Shown here in pieces: positions 1 to 13,410 of a stretch of 64,000 bases of DNA; positions within the stretch are counted from its first letter, which is position 1; each line of letters opens with the position of its first letter. The DNA lies in the NCBI GenBank assembly GCA_026724425.1, contig JAIUCV010000227.1:310001-374000 (forward strand), given 5' to 3'. A program made the translations under genes and the position numbers. Under the pieces are notes generated by a model. It searched no databases. It was not told the origin of the DNA and saw only the letters and a program-made list of their open reading frames with translations. The stretch is from Erythrophleum ivorense (Eukaryota; Streptophyta; Magnoliopsida; Fabales; Fabaceae).

Positions 1-1620
1 AATACATTATATGAATTTGTGTTAATATTATGCATTTGGGTTATTCTTAATACTAAGAAGATGACATCTAGAATTAGGTACTTAAATGCACATGGATTTA
101 GTCAAAGATCGAGAGTAAGTCTCCATGAAATTTCCATGAGTTGGTGCATCACATTATTTCATGCAAAGATGGAGCATTTGATTGCAAAATAATAAAACTA
201 CATGTGAGGTTAGAAGGATTAGCCATGCATAGCAAGATAAAAGTGAGATTAAGAAATACTTAGTAAACAAGATGTAATTAATCAAGATAAAATACAAAAG
301 TGAAATTACTTAGGAAAAAATATCTAATAAATTACAAAACATATGATTTATTCTTGAAATTAATTAACACTTGTAGTTAACATCCTTGAGTATGCACTAG
401 AAAGAAAAACACCCCATTAGAGTAGCACTTAGGCTAAACAAAAATTTACCTAAGTAAGAAAAGTTAAATTCGAATAGATTTGAGCTATTTTGGAAAAGTG
501 GATGGATAAGGGGTTAAACCGTGTTATTTTTCTACCAAATTTTTATTGGCATTAACTAACACATGGGGCAACTTCCAAAAATAATTTAGAACTCTCCTAG
601 GTTGGTTAGCATACTCAAATAAATGTTGCATAGTAGCTATACAAGGTGCAAGAATTTTTGAACAGCTTCTGAAAATGAAATTTATATTTAAAGACCAAAC
701 AAAGCAATCTTAAGCCAAGATAGTTATTTTAAGTAGAAAACGTATGAAGGTTAGTTGATAATTAATTTTGTACCTTTTAGATGTAAAATGATTTTAAAAA
801 TTAGCATAAAACTAGTGTCAGAATTTCAGTTATAACTGGATTAAGGAAAAGTGAAAATTTTAAGTATCTTATAACTCGCTCTAATTAATTTAGGACTTGT
901 GTAGACTTAATCTATGGTTATCTAAGACTAAAATAGGATAATAAAAAAATATTTAACCTATGATTAAGTTAGGCAAAAGAACTTAGTAATTTAAGTGAAC
1001 AAAAGCAAGAAATTATGGTAATTAAGGAATTATTTTCAAACATTCAGAGTAGAAGAGTCTAATTCAATAGTTGGTTTCCTAGATGTGTATGAAGGGGCAA
1101 AAAAGCTTTTTCAACACATGAGGAATGAATCTCACCAAATCTTCATGAAAATGATGAAGTAAATAACCATTTTACTAGAAATAGTATAATATATGAATAT
1201 AAGGATAGGATAAAAAATTAATACTAAAGAAGTAAATTTGGTGATGATAGGGAATAAGTCAAAATCTCATAGGGTAAGGATTAGAGGAAATGAGTTAGAA
1301 ATGAGATGTGAAAGAGTAAATATTGACTAGAATACAAGTAAAAGGTGATAGTTTTTAGTATAAAAGAACTTAAGAGGCTACATATTTTGAACAAAGGACA
1401 ATGAGGGTTACTGTAACTTACTAATCCTTAGGAGACCTTTGTCATCTTTTGAAATATTGACTTAGGTTAGTAAATGATTAGTTAGGATATGTCATACCAT
1501 CATGGAATATATATACATCTCATACCGTATTCCTTTTATATCAATAATTACTAATATTGATACTTTTGACAGCGGAAATTGCTGTTATTAAAGCCTCAAT
1601 TAATCTAATTGTACACAAAT
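1..1620. other. AT-rich stretch without recognisable gene
   Basis: I see no coding region, RNA gene or clear repeat boundary here. All open frames are short and without recognisable motifs. The 3' end of the minus-strand LTR copy D may extend into this stretch: a TGTAAC-like sequence lies near 1,411 and the family length would allow it, but I could not fix an edge. Confidence 0.4.
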
Positions 1621-4447
1621 AAATATTTACATCATACATTTCTCCAAACTCATGTCAAAAAATATTTTTTTTTTTTTCTTAGGACAACACAAAAAGAAGC
1701 AAGAATTTTATTGGTTCCTTGGTATGCATTATTTAGGCCTTATGACACATAATATGCATCAAATTTTGAAAAATCATAATTTGAGTAACACATCTTTGAT
1801 TTGTACAAACTTTATAGCTACGGAAAGCTTATGATGAGAACTATCTAATATCAAATTTTTAAGTTAAAACAAGTTCATTTAGTCTTCCAAAACCCATGAA
1901 AACAACAAATGGACCATATGAATAATAAACTAGAAAATTTAGGCTTTTCAACCAAGTTTGGGAATTTAAAAAAATTCTATAAGGATTCAAAAATTGTATT
2001 CTTTGGCTCTGTGAGATGAGCTTTAAATACTTGCCAAATTTTAGCCCAAAATTTATCCATTTGGTCTATTTTTGATTCAGGGACATTTTGTGGCTCAAAA
2101 AGTGAAAGATTTGGTTTCAAATGGTTATATTTGAGCTATACCATACCATGTCTTCATTTGAGCAAGTTTTAAATGGCAAATACAACACCTATAGCTGGTC
2201 TAACATGTCTCAAAAGCCATGTCACTCAAATTCACACTCGCACTTGCAATTACATATATGCATAAGGTGGAACTCAAATGGTCAAATGGCACAATATCAC
2301 ATATTTACATTAAAAAATAGTTTGTAAATCATAGTTTCGTACTTTTAAGTGTTGAGAATGATCACATTTCAAAATATACATATACATTACGATACATGTG
2401 AGAATATACATTAAAACCTAATCTAGTGTCAAAATGGTGCTTCTCAAGCTCTTTGCTTACCATCCTTACTTCCTTGAGGATTATCTAGACATGGTTGGAA
2501 AGAATAGGGGGAAGAATGAGTTTCAAAGAATTCTAATAACTCATTCATTATTCAAGCACACATGTATGGCATACTTAAGGTCAAAGAAGGCAAGCATATA
2601 TGTCACATAACCAAATATCATTCATATTCATGCATTAGAGATCACATGACTCCACTAAGAGTAAGAACAAGTTATAAGAACTTTTGGTCTAGCTTCACTT
2701 AACAATTTAGGACTTTTGGTTTAGTTTCATCATTTTTTAGGGACTTTTGACTCAGCCTTACTCATATTTGAGTCTTTTGGCTTAGTTTTATCTATAATTA
2801 GGGACTTTTGGCCTTGCCTTACCTCACCAATTTTAAAGGACTTTTGGCACAATCTCATCTATTTAAGAGCCAAACAATTCCAAATGGCAATCAAATGTCA
2901 TGCAATTGAATATAATCACTAATCAATTAACCATACATATAATTTTACAAATAATACATACAAACAATCCATGACACTTAAGCAACCATTATATATATAC
3001 AAGAATGGATGCAGAGCCACCTTAATACAAGAGTTCAACTTATTTTCCCTTTGTTTTTTGGCTTGGACCCTTGGCTTTACACTAACACTTAGGTGATATT
3101 TCACTTGTTTGGTCTAGACATATCAAATAAAGCAAAAATTATTAATGAAACCATACTTGTACTCATTTAAGCCTTATACAAGTTAGTTAGAACTTTAGGC
3201 TTCTATATGATTCAATTAAGTGGCATAATGAAGCAACCCTTATAATTCAATATCCTGGCTCCAAGACCTAACCTAATATGAGTTATATAACTCTATTAAA
3301 ACTTATTAGAGCTATTACAAAATCAATTCAAGGAGCTTAGCATCAAGTTTCTTCTTTATATATAATTGAATCATAAATTTTCACCTTTCAAAATAAAGTT
3401 TCTAAATTTAAACCAATGATTTCTTTGGTGTTTATAATTCATATCTAGACCATTTATAACCTTGAAATTATTGAAAACTCTTCCTAGATACCTTAGATAG
3501 GTCTTGGCTAATATAGACACTAGTATAGCCTTCCATGGGGTTTTTGTTCCATTCTTAGGGAAATTGGCACCTGTGGAGCTTCCTTAGCCTATTCTTAGTT
3601 CAATTATGCTCTTATATAGTTTAAAATATTATTCTAAGACTTCATACTTCTTAAAGTGCAATCAAAACCCTAGGTATCAATTCTTACAACCTATAGTCTT
3701 TTAGTTGTTTCTTTTGGTTCCACATTAATCTCCACTCTCTTAAACCTTTAAGATTACCATGTTTAAGTCAAGAATCAATTCCTTCTAAGATCCTCACATA
3801 GTGGCTGAACAAGAGAGAGCATGGAAGATCGAGGAAGAGCAAGCTTTCCATATGGATCATACCTTGTTCAATTCCTTGTCCAATGGTGATTCTCGTGCTA
3901 TCAATGATTTCTCCAAATTCTTTTTTTTCTTACTAGTCCAATCATAAAACTCCACCTTTTAGAAAACTAAAACCATACAAAGAAAGAGAAAAAATAGGAG
4001 AAAAATTATTACAAAAGCAAGATAGGCAATTTCTCCATGTTTACTTACTTAGGTAGCCTTGGTTTTCTCCTTTTTCCTTTCTCTCTTCCTCCATGTTCTT
4101 AGGTCTGAGTTTGGTAGAAGTAGGTCAATTACAAAGAGCTAGAAGGTGGCATGAGGTGTATACAAAGGAATGAGTGTTTTATAACAATTTACAAAATTCC
4201 CAGTATGCCTTCCACTCCCATCTCTCTGTTTAAGCTTATTTTAATTCATTTTTGAGAATTGTCTTTTTTATCATCAAATTTAGGTCATCTAGTTTATCAA
4301 AAATATTTTGTTTCAAATTTATGGGATTTAGAAAAATATTAGTTTCAATTTAGTTTTTATAAAATCAAGTATTATAGGATAAGTGTTTTTCAACAACTAT
4401 ACAAAAGGTTAAATTTAAGAATCTAAAAAGGGAGTAAGGATGTGATG
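1621..4447 (-). repeat. Family A LTR copy D (degenerate)
   Basis: This is an old, diverged copy of the ~3.9 kb LTR family that fills the left half of the window, read on the minus strand. It carries the family landmarks in order: the region with many 'tttggctca'-like words near 2,000-2,120, the conserved palindrome at 2,518-2,544, the ~31-bp minisatellite at 2,690-2,870, and a splice-donor-like CTTACTTAGG at about 4,040-4,053. The family start appears near 4,430-4,447 as a decayed version of the usual CCGGATGTTACA. The left edge is uncertain and no target-site duplication could be assigned. It has no coding capacity. Confidence 0.6.
2690..2870 (-). repeat. ~31-bp minisatellite in LTR copy D
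   Basis: About five diverged units contain the core GGGACTTTTGGC followed by a C/T-rich tail such as TTGCCTTACCTCACC. The same array lies at the equivalent place in the other family A copies. Confidence 0.6.
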
Positions 4448-4787
4448 ATTTGAGTAGAAATTAGGAGTAATAATATTTAATAAATAATTTGATTGAGAGT
4501 GGCAAAAATTATGAATGGAAAGATAGGAAGAGAACTAAATATTTAATGATTAGTAGCCTTCATCAAAAGAATATAGTAAAATTTAATAATGTCGCTATTC
4601 ATTAAGATAATAATCAAGGTTAGACTCATAGCTAATTAAGTTCAAAATAAGCTATCACTAGGTTATAGAAAACTAGGCTTGAGGACCCACATTAGGAAAA
4701 AGGCAAGGAATGTTACAAAAGATGATGGCACTACAACTACATCATTTATACTCAAATTTTTTCCTATAAATACTTTAGTGTCACATT
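4448..4787. other. Spacer between LTR copies D and C
   Basis: This is AT-rich sequence between the presumed outer end of minus-strand copy D and the start of plus-strand copy C. A TGTTACA near 4,712-4,718 could be an alternative end for D. I recognise no gene. Confidence 0.35.
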
Positions 4788-5820
4788 TGTAATATCTGAT
4801 TTTTTAGAAGCTAAATTGAAATCGATATTATGATATAAAAGGACCTTAAAACAAAACAAATTAGAGCCAATTGAGAATAGATTATTAATTAGAGTATTTT
4901 AGAAAAGTGGTTAAGAATCTAAGAATAACTTGAAATCGGAGCCAAAATGGCTAAATAGAATGAATTGAAAACATAGTGGCAAAATCATAATTTTGGACAA
5001 CTTTTGAGAAACTTAAAGGAAGAGGTTTTAAATGGTAAAATTGAACTCATTAAGGTTATCAGAGGTTCAGAAAAATGTAGGAACTGTCAGAATGATTAGA
5101 ACCCTAATTTAGGTTGTCAATTGATCTAAACTTTGATTAGATCATTCCAGATTATTTTGAATCTCATAAATTTGAAACCAAATATTTCTAATAAACTAAA
5201 GGACCTAAATTTCATAATGGAAAAGATAGTTATGAAAAAAGAGTTAAAATGAGTTGAAACGGAAGAAGAAAAGTGGAAGGGCAAAATTGGAATGTGGAAA
5301 ACTCATGAAACCTTAGCTTGTCCTTATATATATCACGTCCCACCTTTCTCCCATCACTTTGGCCAACTTTGAGCAGCTGAAAACCAGACCTATGAAGTGT
5401 CCAAGAACTACTAAGAGCTAAAGGGAGGTGAAGCTACCTAAGGTAAGTAAATGTCAGGAATTTGCTTATGATGTTATTCTAGTCTAATTTCTACTATTTC
5501 TCTTTTTTTTCTCCATGGTTATAGTTTTTTAAAAGAGGGGATTTCTTGGTTGAAACTTTGAAGGAAAGGGCTCTTTCAAGGAAACTAAATATGCTATATT
5601 AATCTCCATTTTGATTGAGATATGATATGATGTAGGAAGATGGCTTCTTCTTGTTTTCCCCTTACCCTCTAGGTTCAGCCAACTTGAGATGGAGATAAAG
5701 GAGATTAGTTTTTTAGTAAAGCATAGTGAGAATTAAGGTTTTGAAGTATGTAGATTAAGAATATATCATTAGAATCAAATAGAAAGCCATAGGTGGCAAG
5801 AATTAGAACCTAGGGTTTTA
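4788..5820 (+). repeat. Family A LTR copy C, first part
   Basis: This plus-strand copy begins TGTAATATCTG, a decayed form of the family start TGTAACATCCG. It carries a TATA-like element at 5,323-5,331 and a donor-like AAGGTAAGTAA at 5,440-5,450. At 5,820 it is interrupted inside the words 'cctagggtttt' by solo LTR L and resumes at 9,694 with 'ttttgattgc'. Copy E, read in reverse near 56,960, has these two halves uninterrupted, which confirms the nesting. It is non-coding. Confidence 0.7.
5323..5331 (+). promoter_or_regulatory. TATA-like element of LTR copy C
   Basis: TTATATATA lies about 535 bp inside the LTR. The same spacing of a TATA-like element holds in copies R, L, P and E, so this probably marks the ancestral LTR promoter. 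Whether it is still active cannot be told from sequence. Confidence 0.4.
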
Positions 5821-7282
5821 TATAACACCATAACTTCTAGCTCATTTGATGCCATTTATAATTTTTGTATTATCAATCCCACAAGATCATATGAAAAGGG
5901 GATGAAAATAATAAATTTTTCCGCGTTACGCTATGTTAAAAAAAAATTCAATTTGGTGTCACGTGGACTGTGTGAGCTTATACTATACTTCCTCATATTT
6001 AATTTCATTATTACAACTCATTTGTATCACAAAAACATGCCTACAACCCATGGAAACCGAAATGGAGCTCAAAATAAACAAGCACATTTTCGACCAGATT
6101 TGCTCCATTTTCTGACCCAACTTTGGAAAATTATAACTAAATCTAAAAATTTGAAATCATGAAATCTTTGTTATTATGAAACCTTAGGATGTCTAATTCA
6201 CAATAAAAATACGCCCAGGTCATAAAATTCATTACACAGGACATTTAACATCCAAAAAGCTACAGAGTCACTAGCTGCTTGGGCTGTTATTCAGTTTACT
6301 GATATAAATTTCTGAAATTCATAACTAACTCTATAAATATTGAAATCACACACATTTGGTCATTCTGGAAAGCTACAAATGTTAACTTGATAGTAAAAGT
6401 AATTTCAGAATGAAATAGATATGTTAAGTCAGCTGGACCCTATGGAACAGTAACTGAACTCATGGGGCGCTATTGATACTGACAGTTAACTTTAAAACAT
6501 ATATAACTCACTGCTTAGACCTCCAAATGAGGTGATCTCAGTGGCCATAGAAAGCTTATGACCTTTAGTTTATGCATGTGAAATTTAATAAGCATTGGAC
6601 ACCATTTGGCCATCAAATGATACAGAATTCAAAACTTCCAGTATGAACAGTACCCATACCAGAATCCATGAAAAATTCTAACTTTGAAAATTCATCAAAT
6701 ATTCTCTAGTTCTCTAAAAATTATGATCTTTAGCTTCCCAAAAAGCTCTTAATGAGATCTAATTGCATGCCAAGTTTTAGGGCAAGACCAACTCATTTGG
6801 CTAAAAAATAGCATAGGGTTCCATTATGGTCAATTTTGGCTCCATATTAGGTACCAAAATTGCCAAATGGATTTTCCTTGGTCTTGGCACCTTTTGGGCA
6901 AGTTTAAAAGCATATTTAAGACTTGTGTGAGCTGTCCAAATGGTCCCAAACCTCATGCATCTTATTTTGGCCATTCAACCCACATTTATACACATATTCA
7001 TCAAACTTTACATTCTCACACCATAGCCTTATATACTCAAAACATGGGCTAGTGGTCATATATCATAATCATACATCTAAACATCACATAATAGGGTATT
7101 TACACATGTCTCAATATTCATAGTACATATACAACCTCATATACATGATGAACCATCATTATGGTTCCAAAATAAACAAAACAAGGCATAAGCTTGTCAA
7201 TCTCTCTTCTTTATTGTTGTTGGCTCCCTTCACCATAATTGCTTGGTCCACCTAGCATGTTAGGTCATTGGAGAGGAGGGGA

Positions 7283-7309
7283 TGAGATTCAAAGAATCCC
7301 AATAGCTCA
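7283..7309 (-). promoter_or_regulatory. Conserved palindrome of solo LTR L
   Basis: TGAGATTC, a 3-base gap, GAATCCCA and then ATAGCTCA form an imperfect inverted repeat. It is found at the equivalent place in all seven family A copies. It may be an RNA hairpin near the transcript 3' end, which is inference. Confidence 0.5.
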
Positions 7310-7429
7310 TCTCCCATTCAATCACACATAATATGTACAAAGCAAGTTTTTCAAATGCATGTATGGAAAAATGGAAGTTATGGACATTTTCAAAGCAACC
7401 TTGGCATGTGAATCAATCATACAAGACAT

Positions 7430-7660
7430 TCAAGAGTTCTCTAAGTGTTTGGATTGGCCTCACACTTCTCCTCATCGATTTTGGACTTGCCTCACCTGTT
7501 CTTTAAGAGCTTTGGACTTAAACCATACTCTTGGGAGCCCACTTTGTTTTTGGGAGACTCTTTGCTATGTCCCAACCAAGCTCAAGGGTTCTTGGCTCAT
7601 CCTCACCAAAGGGAAGAGTTCTTGGCCTCTCCTCACTCAAGCAAACTCATACAAATATCA
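7430..7660 (-). repeat. Minisatellite in solo LTR L
   Basis: Repeated, diverged units of about 30 bp with cores such as TTTTGGACTTGCCTCACC and TCTTGGCTCATCCTCACC lie in the same LTR position as the arrays in the other copies. Confidence 0.55.
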
Positions 7661-9103
7661 TAGACTGATTTAAAACATAACATGGCATCAAGGATCATAG
7701 AATATAAAGGCATGCTAGCATACTTTTCTTAGCTTGAAAATACACATACACACATTCTAAAACAAACTAAACACACATCCATGCATGAGAGAAGGTGGAG
7801 AGAGCTACCTTGCGCAATTTCACACACTTTTTCCTTAGCTTTCAAGCCTCCTCTTTCGGCCACACACCCACAATTTGGTGGAGATAGTTTCTCTTGGCCT
7901 AGATACAATTTATGGGAGCTAATTAGGTTTATGAAACATATTCTAAGGCTATATCACTTGATAAAACACTAGATTGCTCTATAGGCTCCATTATGGTCCA
8001 TAATCATACCTAATGAAGCAACACCATCAAATGACTTCTAGACCTTATTCTTTCTTTTCAATTATGATTCTTGACTCCTTTTAAACCTCTTGGAGTCATC
8101 ACATCATTAAAACAAAGGGCCTAGCATCATGTTGCTTCTTTAGGTCCTAATATGGAACCTATGGCACCAATTCACTTCTTTGAGTTCTAAATTTTTTCTA
8201 AGACCTCTACTCATCTTCACTCATCACATATGACTCAAGAATAGCCTTAGAAAAATTTAAAACTCTCTCTAGCTATAAGAACTTGCCTAGGCCGAGACTA
8301 CGGGGGGAAGAAGAGTTCATGGCCTTCTTGATTTTTCCTTGATGGGAGACACACTTGGGAGGCTTCTTAGAGGTCTTAGGAGCTCAATCAAACACTCATA
8401 TATGCTAGGGAATGCATGAATCAAATCAGTTTTTACAATCCCTTTAAATGCACTACACTTTTTCTACTTAGAGTTCATTAATTTTTCTTACAATTTCTTT
8501 GCTTTCTTGGATGGGAGGTGCATGTGGGAAGCTCTCTAGGGGTATTAGGAGCATGTTTAAACATTCAATTAAGTCTAAGAATATTCATATAAAATCAGAT
8601 TTGCAAGGGAGCATTTGGATCCCTAATGGTTCTAATGCTCCTTTCTTGATTCTATTGGTTCCTTCTTAATCCTTGCCATCTAAAACCTCTAATCCCTCCA
8701 TAAATTGGGCAGAAAACAGCCTCTAAGAATTGGGCTCATGGTGCCCAAATTCGTGCAAGAAGAAGGGGGAGGAAGAAGCTACCAAAGAATGGAAGTTTTA
8801 CTTTGTTTTCTTGCTCTTTCTTGGTTGCTTTTCACTTTCCTTGGTTGCCTCACTCCAAACACGAATTTTTCCTCTCTGTTTTGCCCCCAAAATAGCACCA
8901 AACTCTTCATTAAGACCATAGAAAGAAAGCTTAAGAGGAGAGGAGCAAGTTTCAAGAAGGAAGGATATGAAATTTCTTAAAGATTTTTACCTTTTTCTTG
9001 AATTTCTTCCTCCAAAATCTTCCTCCTCTTGTGCACCTAAGAAGGGCAGCTTCTCCTCTGGTTTTTGGCAGAATTAAGTTGGTCTTAGAGAGGAGAGAAA
9101 GAA

Positions 9104-9117
9104 CGTGGCATATAAAG
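9104..9117 (-). promoter_or_regulatory. TATA-like element of solo LTR L
   Basis: On the minus strand CTTTATATGCCACG lies about 576 bp inside the LTR. It matches the element in copy R (TTTATATGCCACG) at nearly the same distance. Confidence 0.45.
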
Positions 9118-9693
9118 AAGAAGAAAGAAGCTTCCTTTTTAAAATGGTTTCTAATTTCGCCCTTCGTAATGGCATTTCCGGTTTGGCTTCGTTTTAATTC
9201 CTTTTTGAGAACCATATTTTTCATCATAAAATTTAGATTCCCAATTTAATAAAATGCCTTTGGAATCACTCAAATTAGAGCTAAAACCTTCCCGAACAAA
9301 CCGGTCAAAGTTTAGGTCAACTGATGTTGGAAAGAGTACACTGGAGGGGCTTCACTGGTCCTGGGGCTTCCTATGATTTTTGGGGCCTCTGAGAACCCCG
9401 AAGAACTTAAAACTTTCATTTAAAAAGCCCTCCTGTGAGTTTTTCAAAAAGTGCTCGTATTTACGAAAATACCACTGGCCTTTCGGCAAATTTATCAAAT
9501 CACTTTGGCCTTAATTTTTGGGCAACTCAAGGCTCAAATCCTCATTTTCCATTATTTAAAATTTTATCATAATTTTAGTTGGCCTCAATTCCTTCTATTT
9601 CGAGGACTTCCTTTTATATTTTGCCCATTTTTTACATTTACGGAGAAACCAAACATTGCGTTTCTCATGTTTACGGAGGGACCAGATGTTACA

Positions 9694-12240
9694 TTTTGAT
9701 TGCATCTTAAGAAGTATGAAGCCTTAAAATGACATTTCAAACTAGTAAGAGTATATTTAAGCTAAGAAAGGGCTAAGGAATAGGTGCAAAATTCCCTAAG
9801 AATGAAACAAAAACTTCATGGAAGCCTTTTAAGATGCATGTCTCGGCCAAGACCTATCTATGGTACCTATGGAGAGTTTTCTTTAATTATAAAGTTATAA
9901 ATAGTCTATATATGAATTTTAAACATTGTTTTGAATTTTAAAGCTTTATTTTGAAAGTTAAAAATTTAGGGTTCCATCATACATAAAGAAGTAACTTGAT
10001 ACTGAGTTTCTTGAATTGAATTTATGATGGCTCCAGTAAGTTTTAATGGAGTCATATAACACATATTGGATGAAATCTTGGAGCCAAGATATTGGTTTAC
10101 AAAAGGTTGCTTCAGTATGCCACTTAATTGACCATCTGAAAACCAAAAGTGCTAAATGTTTTGTATAAGGCTTAAATGAGTCCAAGTATAGTTCCAATGA
10201 TGATTTGCGCTTTATTTGGTGTGTTTAGGCCAAGCAAGTGAAATCTCCCTCAAGTGTAGGTGTGAGGCCAAGAAACCAAGCCAAGAATTAAAGGGAAACT
10301 AAGTTAAACTCTTATATAAAGGTTACTCTTCATTTATTCTTATATATGTATGTTAGTTGCTTATATGTCTTACTTGCTAATTATGTATGTTATTGATTGA
10401 TTGATGATTATGTGTAATTGCATAATATTTCAATGCATTTGGAATTGATTTGGTTCTTGCATGGGTGAGGTTGTGCCAAAAATCCCTTGAAAGAGGTGAC
10501 GTGAGGCCAAAAATCCCTAAGTATGGGTGAGCCAGAGCCAGAGCCAAAGCCAAAGTCTCAATTGTGAGTGAGATTAAGTCAAAAGTCTCTAAAAGAGGGT
10601 GAGGTTCAACCAAAACTCCTAAATCATTTGGTGAGACTAGACCAAAAGTCCTAAAGCTTGTTCTTGCTCTTGGTGGAGCCATGGGATTCCTATTGCATGA
10701 TTATGAGTGATACTTAATGGTGTGATATGTATACTTGCTTTCTTTGATCTTGAATATGCCATATATGTGTGCTTGAATGGTGAATGAGCTATTGAGATTC
10801 TTTAAATCTTGTTCTTCTCCATATTTTCCCTAACCATATCTAGGTAATCCTTAAGGAAGCAAAGATGGTGAACAAAGAGTATGAGAAGTATTATTTTGAC
10901 ACTAGTTTAATTCATAATGTAACTCCTTGCACATACCATGATGCATATGTATATTATGAGATGTAATCCTTCCCACACATCTAAAAACATGAGATAATGA
11001 TGTATAAACTATTTTTGAATGTAAATATGTGATAATATGTAATTTGACCATATGAGTTCTTGAATTTGCTTATGTATAATGGTAAGCGAGAGTGTGATTT
11101 GAGTTGCATGACTTTTGGAACATGTTGGATCAGCCATATTGTATTTGTCATTTATAACTTGCTCAAATCATGACATAGCATGAAATGAGTCAAAATGAAC
11201 TATTTGGCACCTAAAGTTTCACTTTGAGTCATAAAATGCTCTTATACCAAAATTGGATCAAATGCACAAATTTTGAACTGAAATTTGGCATACATTTAGA
11301 GTTCATATAAAGCTTTCCATAGAGTTAAAGAATACAAATTTTGAAACTTTATAGAATTTTTTATGAATTTTTGTGTGTTTTAGGGACTAAATGAACTTGT
11401 TTTGACTTGAAATTTTTATAATAGATAGTTCACATTATAAGTTTTTTGTAGCCATCAAATTTGCATAAGTGATTTGTCGGGTGGAGGTTTCTTTTGCATA
11501 TCCTATCTATCAAGTTGTTGTAAAAGAAGTGCATATTACTACTAAGGTGTAAGGTTGAGGCATATCAATACCAAGGCTTAAGGTGTTAGGGCTAAGGGTT
11601 GATAGGATAATGCTAGGTAAGAGTTGTGTAGCTCAAGTTATGATTTTTCAAAGTTTGATGCATATTGTGTGCCAAAGTTGTGAAATTGTGTATATGAAGT
11701 GATATCTAAAATATGAGTTTCTTTTCATGATATTCCAAACCTAACAAACTTGTTTGGCATGAATTTGAGAATTTCTGTGATGAAAATAATTATTTGAGCA
11801 CAAATGAAGAAATTGATGCTTTAATAATAGTAAATCTCACTGCCAAAAGTGGTGTTATGAATGATTGTTGTCATAAAAGGGAAATGAGAGGAGATGTATA
11901 TACATTTCTTAATGGCATGACAACATTCATCCAAACACACCATCAAGAAGCATAAAAATTTAGAAAGAGAGAGAGATGGAAGAGGGAAAACTTTAGCAAG
12001 AGGAAGAAGGAGGAACTAATAAGAGATTAAGCAAAAAGAACTAAGGTAAAAGTAATTGTTACTTTTACTCACTATGCCATATGTCAATTAATGCAAATTA
12101 GGGATAATAATAGGTTTAATTTTCTCATCTATAATCATGCTCCATACATAAAGTTGAGAAGCTATAATTATGCATTAGAAAAATGATTAGGGTTTGCATG
12201 GAAAGATAGTTCTTGTTTTCGTGTGATATAGATTCCAAGT
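9694..12240 (+). repeat. Family A LTR copy C, second part
   Basis: This is the continuation of copy C after the nested solo LTR L. It matches the reverse complement of copies E and D, including the minisatellite (10,455-10,680) and the palindrome at 10,785-10,811. The segment at 11,060-11,450 matches copy D near 1,850-2,300. The right edge is uncertain: alignment to copy R predicts an end near 12,240, but no TGTTACA end is visible before R begins at 12,835. It is non-coding. Confidence 0.6.
10455..10680 (+). repeat. Minisatellite in LTR copy C
   Basis: About seven diverged units share the pattern GGTGAGGC-CAAAA-TCCCTAA. The array also contains a short 6-base run of AGAGCC/AAAGCC units near 10,530-10,555. 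It is the sense-strand form of the array seen in copies D, L, M and E. Confidence 0.65.
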
Positions 12241-12834
12241 TGGTAATATGTCTATTTAATCTTGCATAAAAGAAACTAGTCTATGTGACAAGTTGGCTTA
12301 TGCTAAATTAAGGTCATAATATGGATTTGTAATTTTTAAGATGAATATTTATGTGAAAATAATGTTGCATGCAAGTTGACAATAATCAAGAAGGTTAATA
12401 TATATATATATATATATATGAGTTCCTAAGTAGTTGACCAAGATAAGGACTTATCATGTGGAAGACTTGATAAGAGGTCTTGAATTGATAAGTGGTTGAC
12501 AAATATAATGATTTATCATAATAGTTGGCTTGATAAGCTGTAGTAGAAATAGATATATTGTGCATGATTTGTTATTTTGATTATCAACATGTGGATACAT
12601 TGACCATAAGGTGAAGTTGTTCCTTTAATAAATTCCATGGGATCACTAATCAAATGATTTTATCAAATAATTATGAATATAATTATATATGTATAATTTT
12701 AAAATTTTGATAGAAAAGAAAGTAAAAAATGATTGACTTGTTAAAATAGCTATAGTCTTATAATTATTAATATAAGTATATATACTATTTTTATTTATTT
12801 ATCAATTGTTTACTTTTTATGTGTGTGTGTAATT
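12241..12834. other. AT-rich spacer with TA and GT microsatellites
   Basis: No gene is recognised. There is a (TA)n run at 12,398-12,419 and a short (GT)n run at 12,821-12,830. Several 'ttgataag' words recur at 12,460-12,540. The last 5 bases (TAATT) are the target-site duplication of solo LTR R. Confidence 0.5.
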
Positions 12835-13402
12835 TGTAACATCCGGGTCCCTCCGTAAACGTGAGAAACGCAATGTTCGGTTTCTCCATAAACGTCAGAA
12901 ATAGGCCAGATACAAAAGGAAGTCCTGAAATAGAAGGAATTTGGGCCAAATAAAATTATGATAAAATTCTAAATAATGAAACATGAGGATTTGAGCCTTG
13001 AGTTGCCCAAAAATCAAAGCCAGAGTGATTCGATAAATTTGCTGAAAGGCCAATGGCATTTTCGTAAATATAGGTACTTTTTGAAAAACTCATAGGAGGG
13101 CTTTTTAGATGAAATTTTTGAGTTCTCCGGGGTTCTCAGAGGCCCCAAAAACCGTGGGAAGCCCTGAGACCAGTGAAGCCCCTCCAGTGTACTCTTTCCG
13201 ACGTCGGTTGACCCAAACTTTGACCGGTTCATTCGAAAAGATTTTAGCTCCGATTTGAGTGATTCCAAAGTCATTTTATTAAATTGGGAATCTAAATTTT
13301 ATGATGAAAAAGACGGTTCTAAAAAAAGAGCTAAAATGAAGGAGAAACGAAAATGTTAAGAACGAAGGGCAAAATTGGCATTAAAGTGTTAAAGGAAGCT
13401 TC

Positions 13403-13410
13403 TTTATATG
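13403..13410 (+). promoter_or_regulatory. TATA-like element of solo LTR R
   Basis: TTTATATG lies 568 bp into the LTR and is followed by a C/T-rich stretch (ccacgttctttctctcctc). Position and context are shared with copies C, L, P and E, suggesting the U3/R promoter of the parent element. Confidence 0.45.

Larger units (their letters stand above)
5821..9693 (-). mobile_element. Solo LTR L, family A, nested in copy C
   Basis: This is a full-length (3,873 bp) LTR on the minus strand. Read in its own direction it runs from TGTAACATCTGG to GGTGTTATA. The 5 bp before it (5,816-5,820, TTTTA) and after it (9,694-9,698, TTTTG) are a target-site duplication with one mismatch, typical of integrase-mediated insertion. 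No internal region or second LTR is attached, so it is a solo LTR left by unequal recombination. It is close kin to R (by eye about nine bases in ten over the first 150), in opposite orientation. The longest open frames, near 7,359-7,673, are not conserved as protein in R and are not genes. The LTR length and the internal palindrome suggest a Ty3-gypsy (perhaps Tekay/Del or related) parent, which is inference. Confidence 0.85.

Noticed and set aside
1411..1430. TGTAACTTACTAATCC as the outer end of LTR copy D
   Set aside because: It fits the expected position only roughly and no matching target-site duplication was found near 4,447.
7359..7673. A 104-codon open frame whose first 27 residues match the minus-strand frame at 14,851-15,171 almost exactly
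   Set aside because: Both lie at the same place in the inverted solo LTRs L and R, and the frames diverge by shifts after the start. The likeness comes from LTR DNA identity, not protein conservation.
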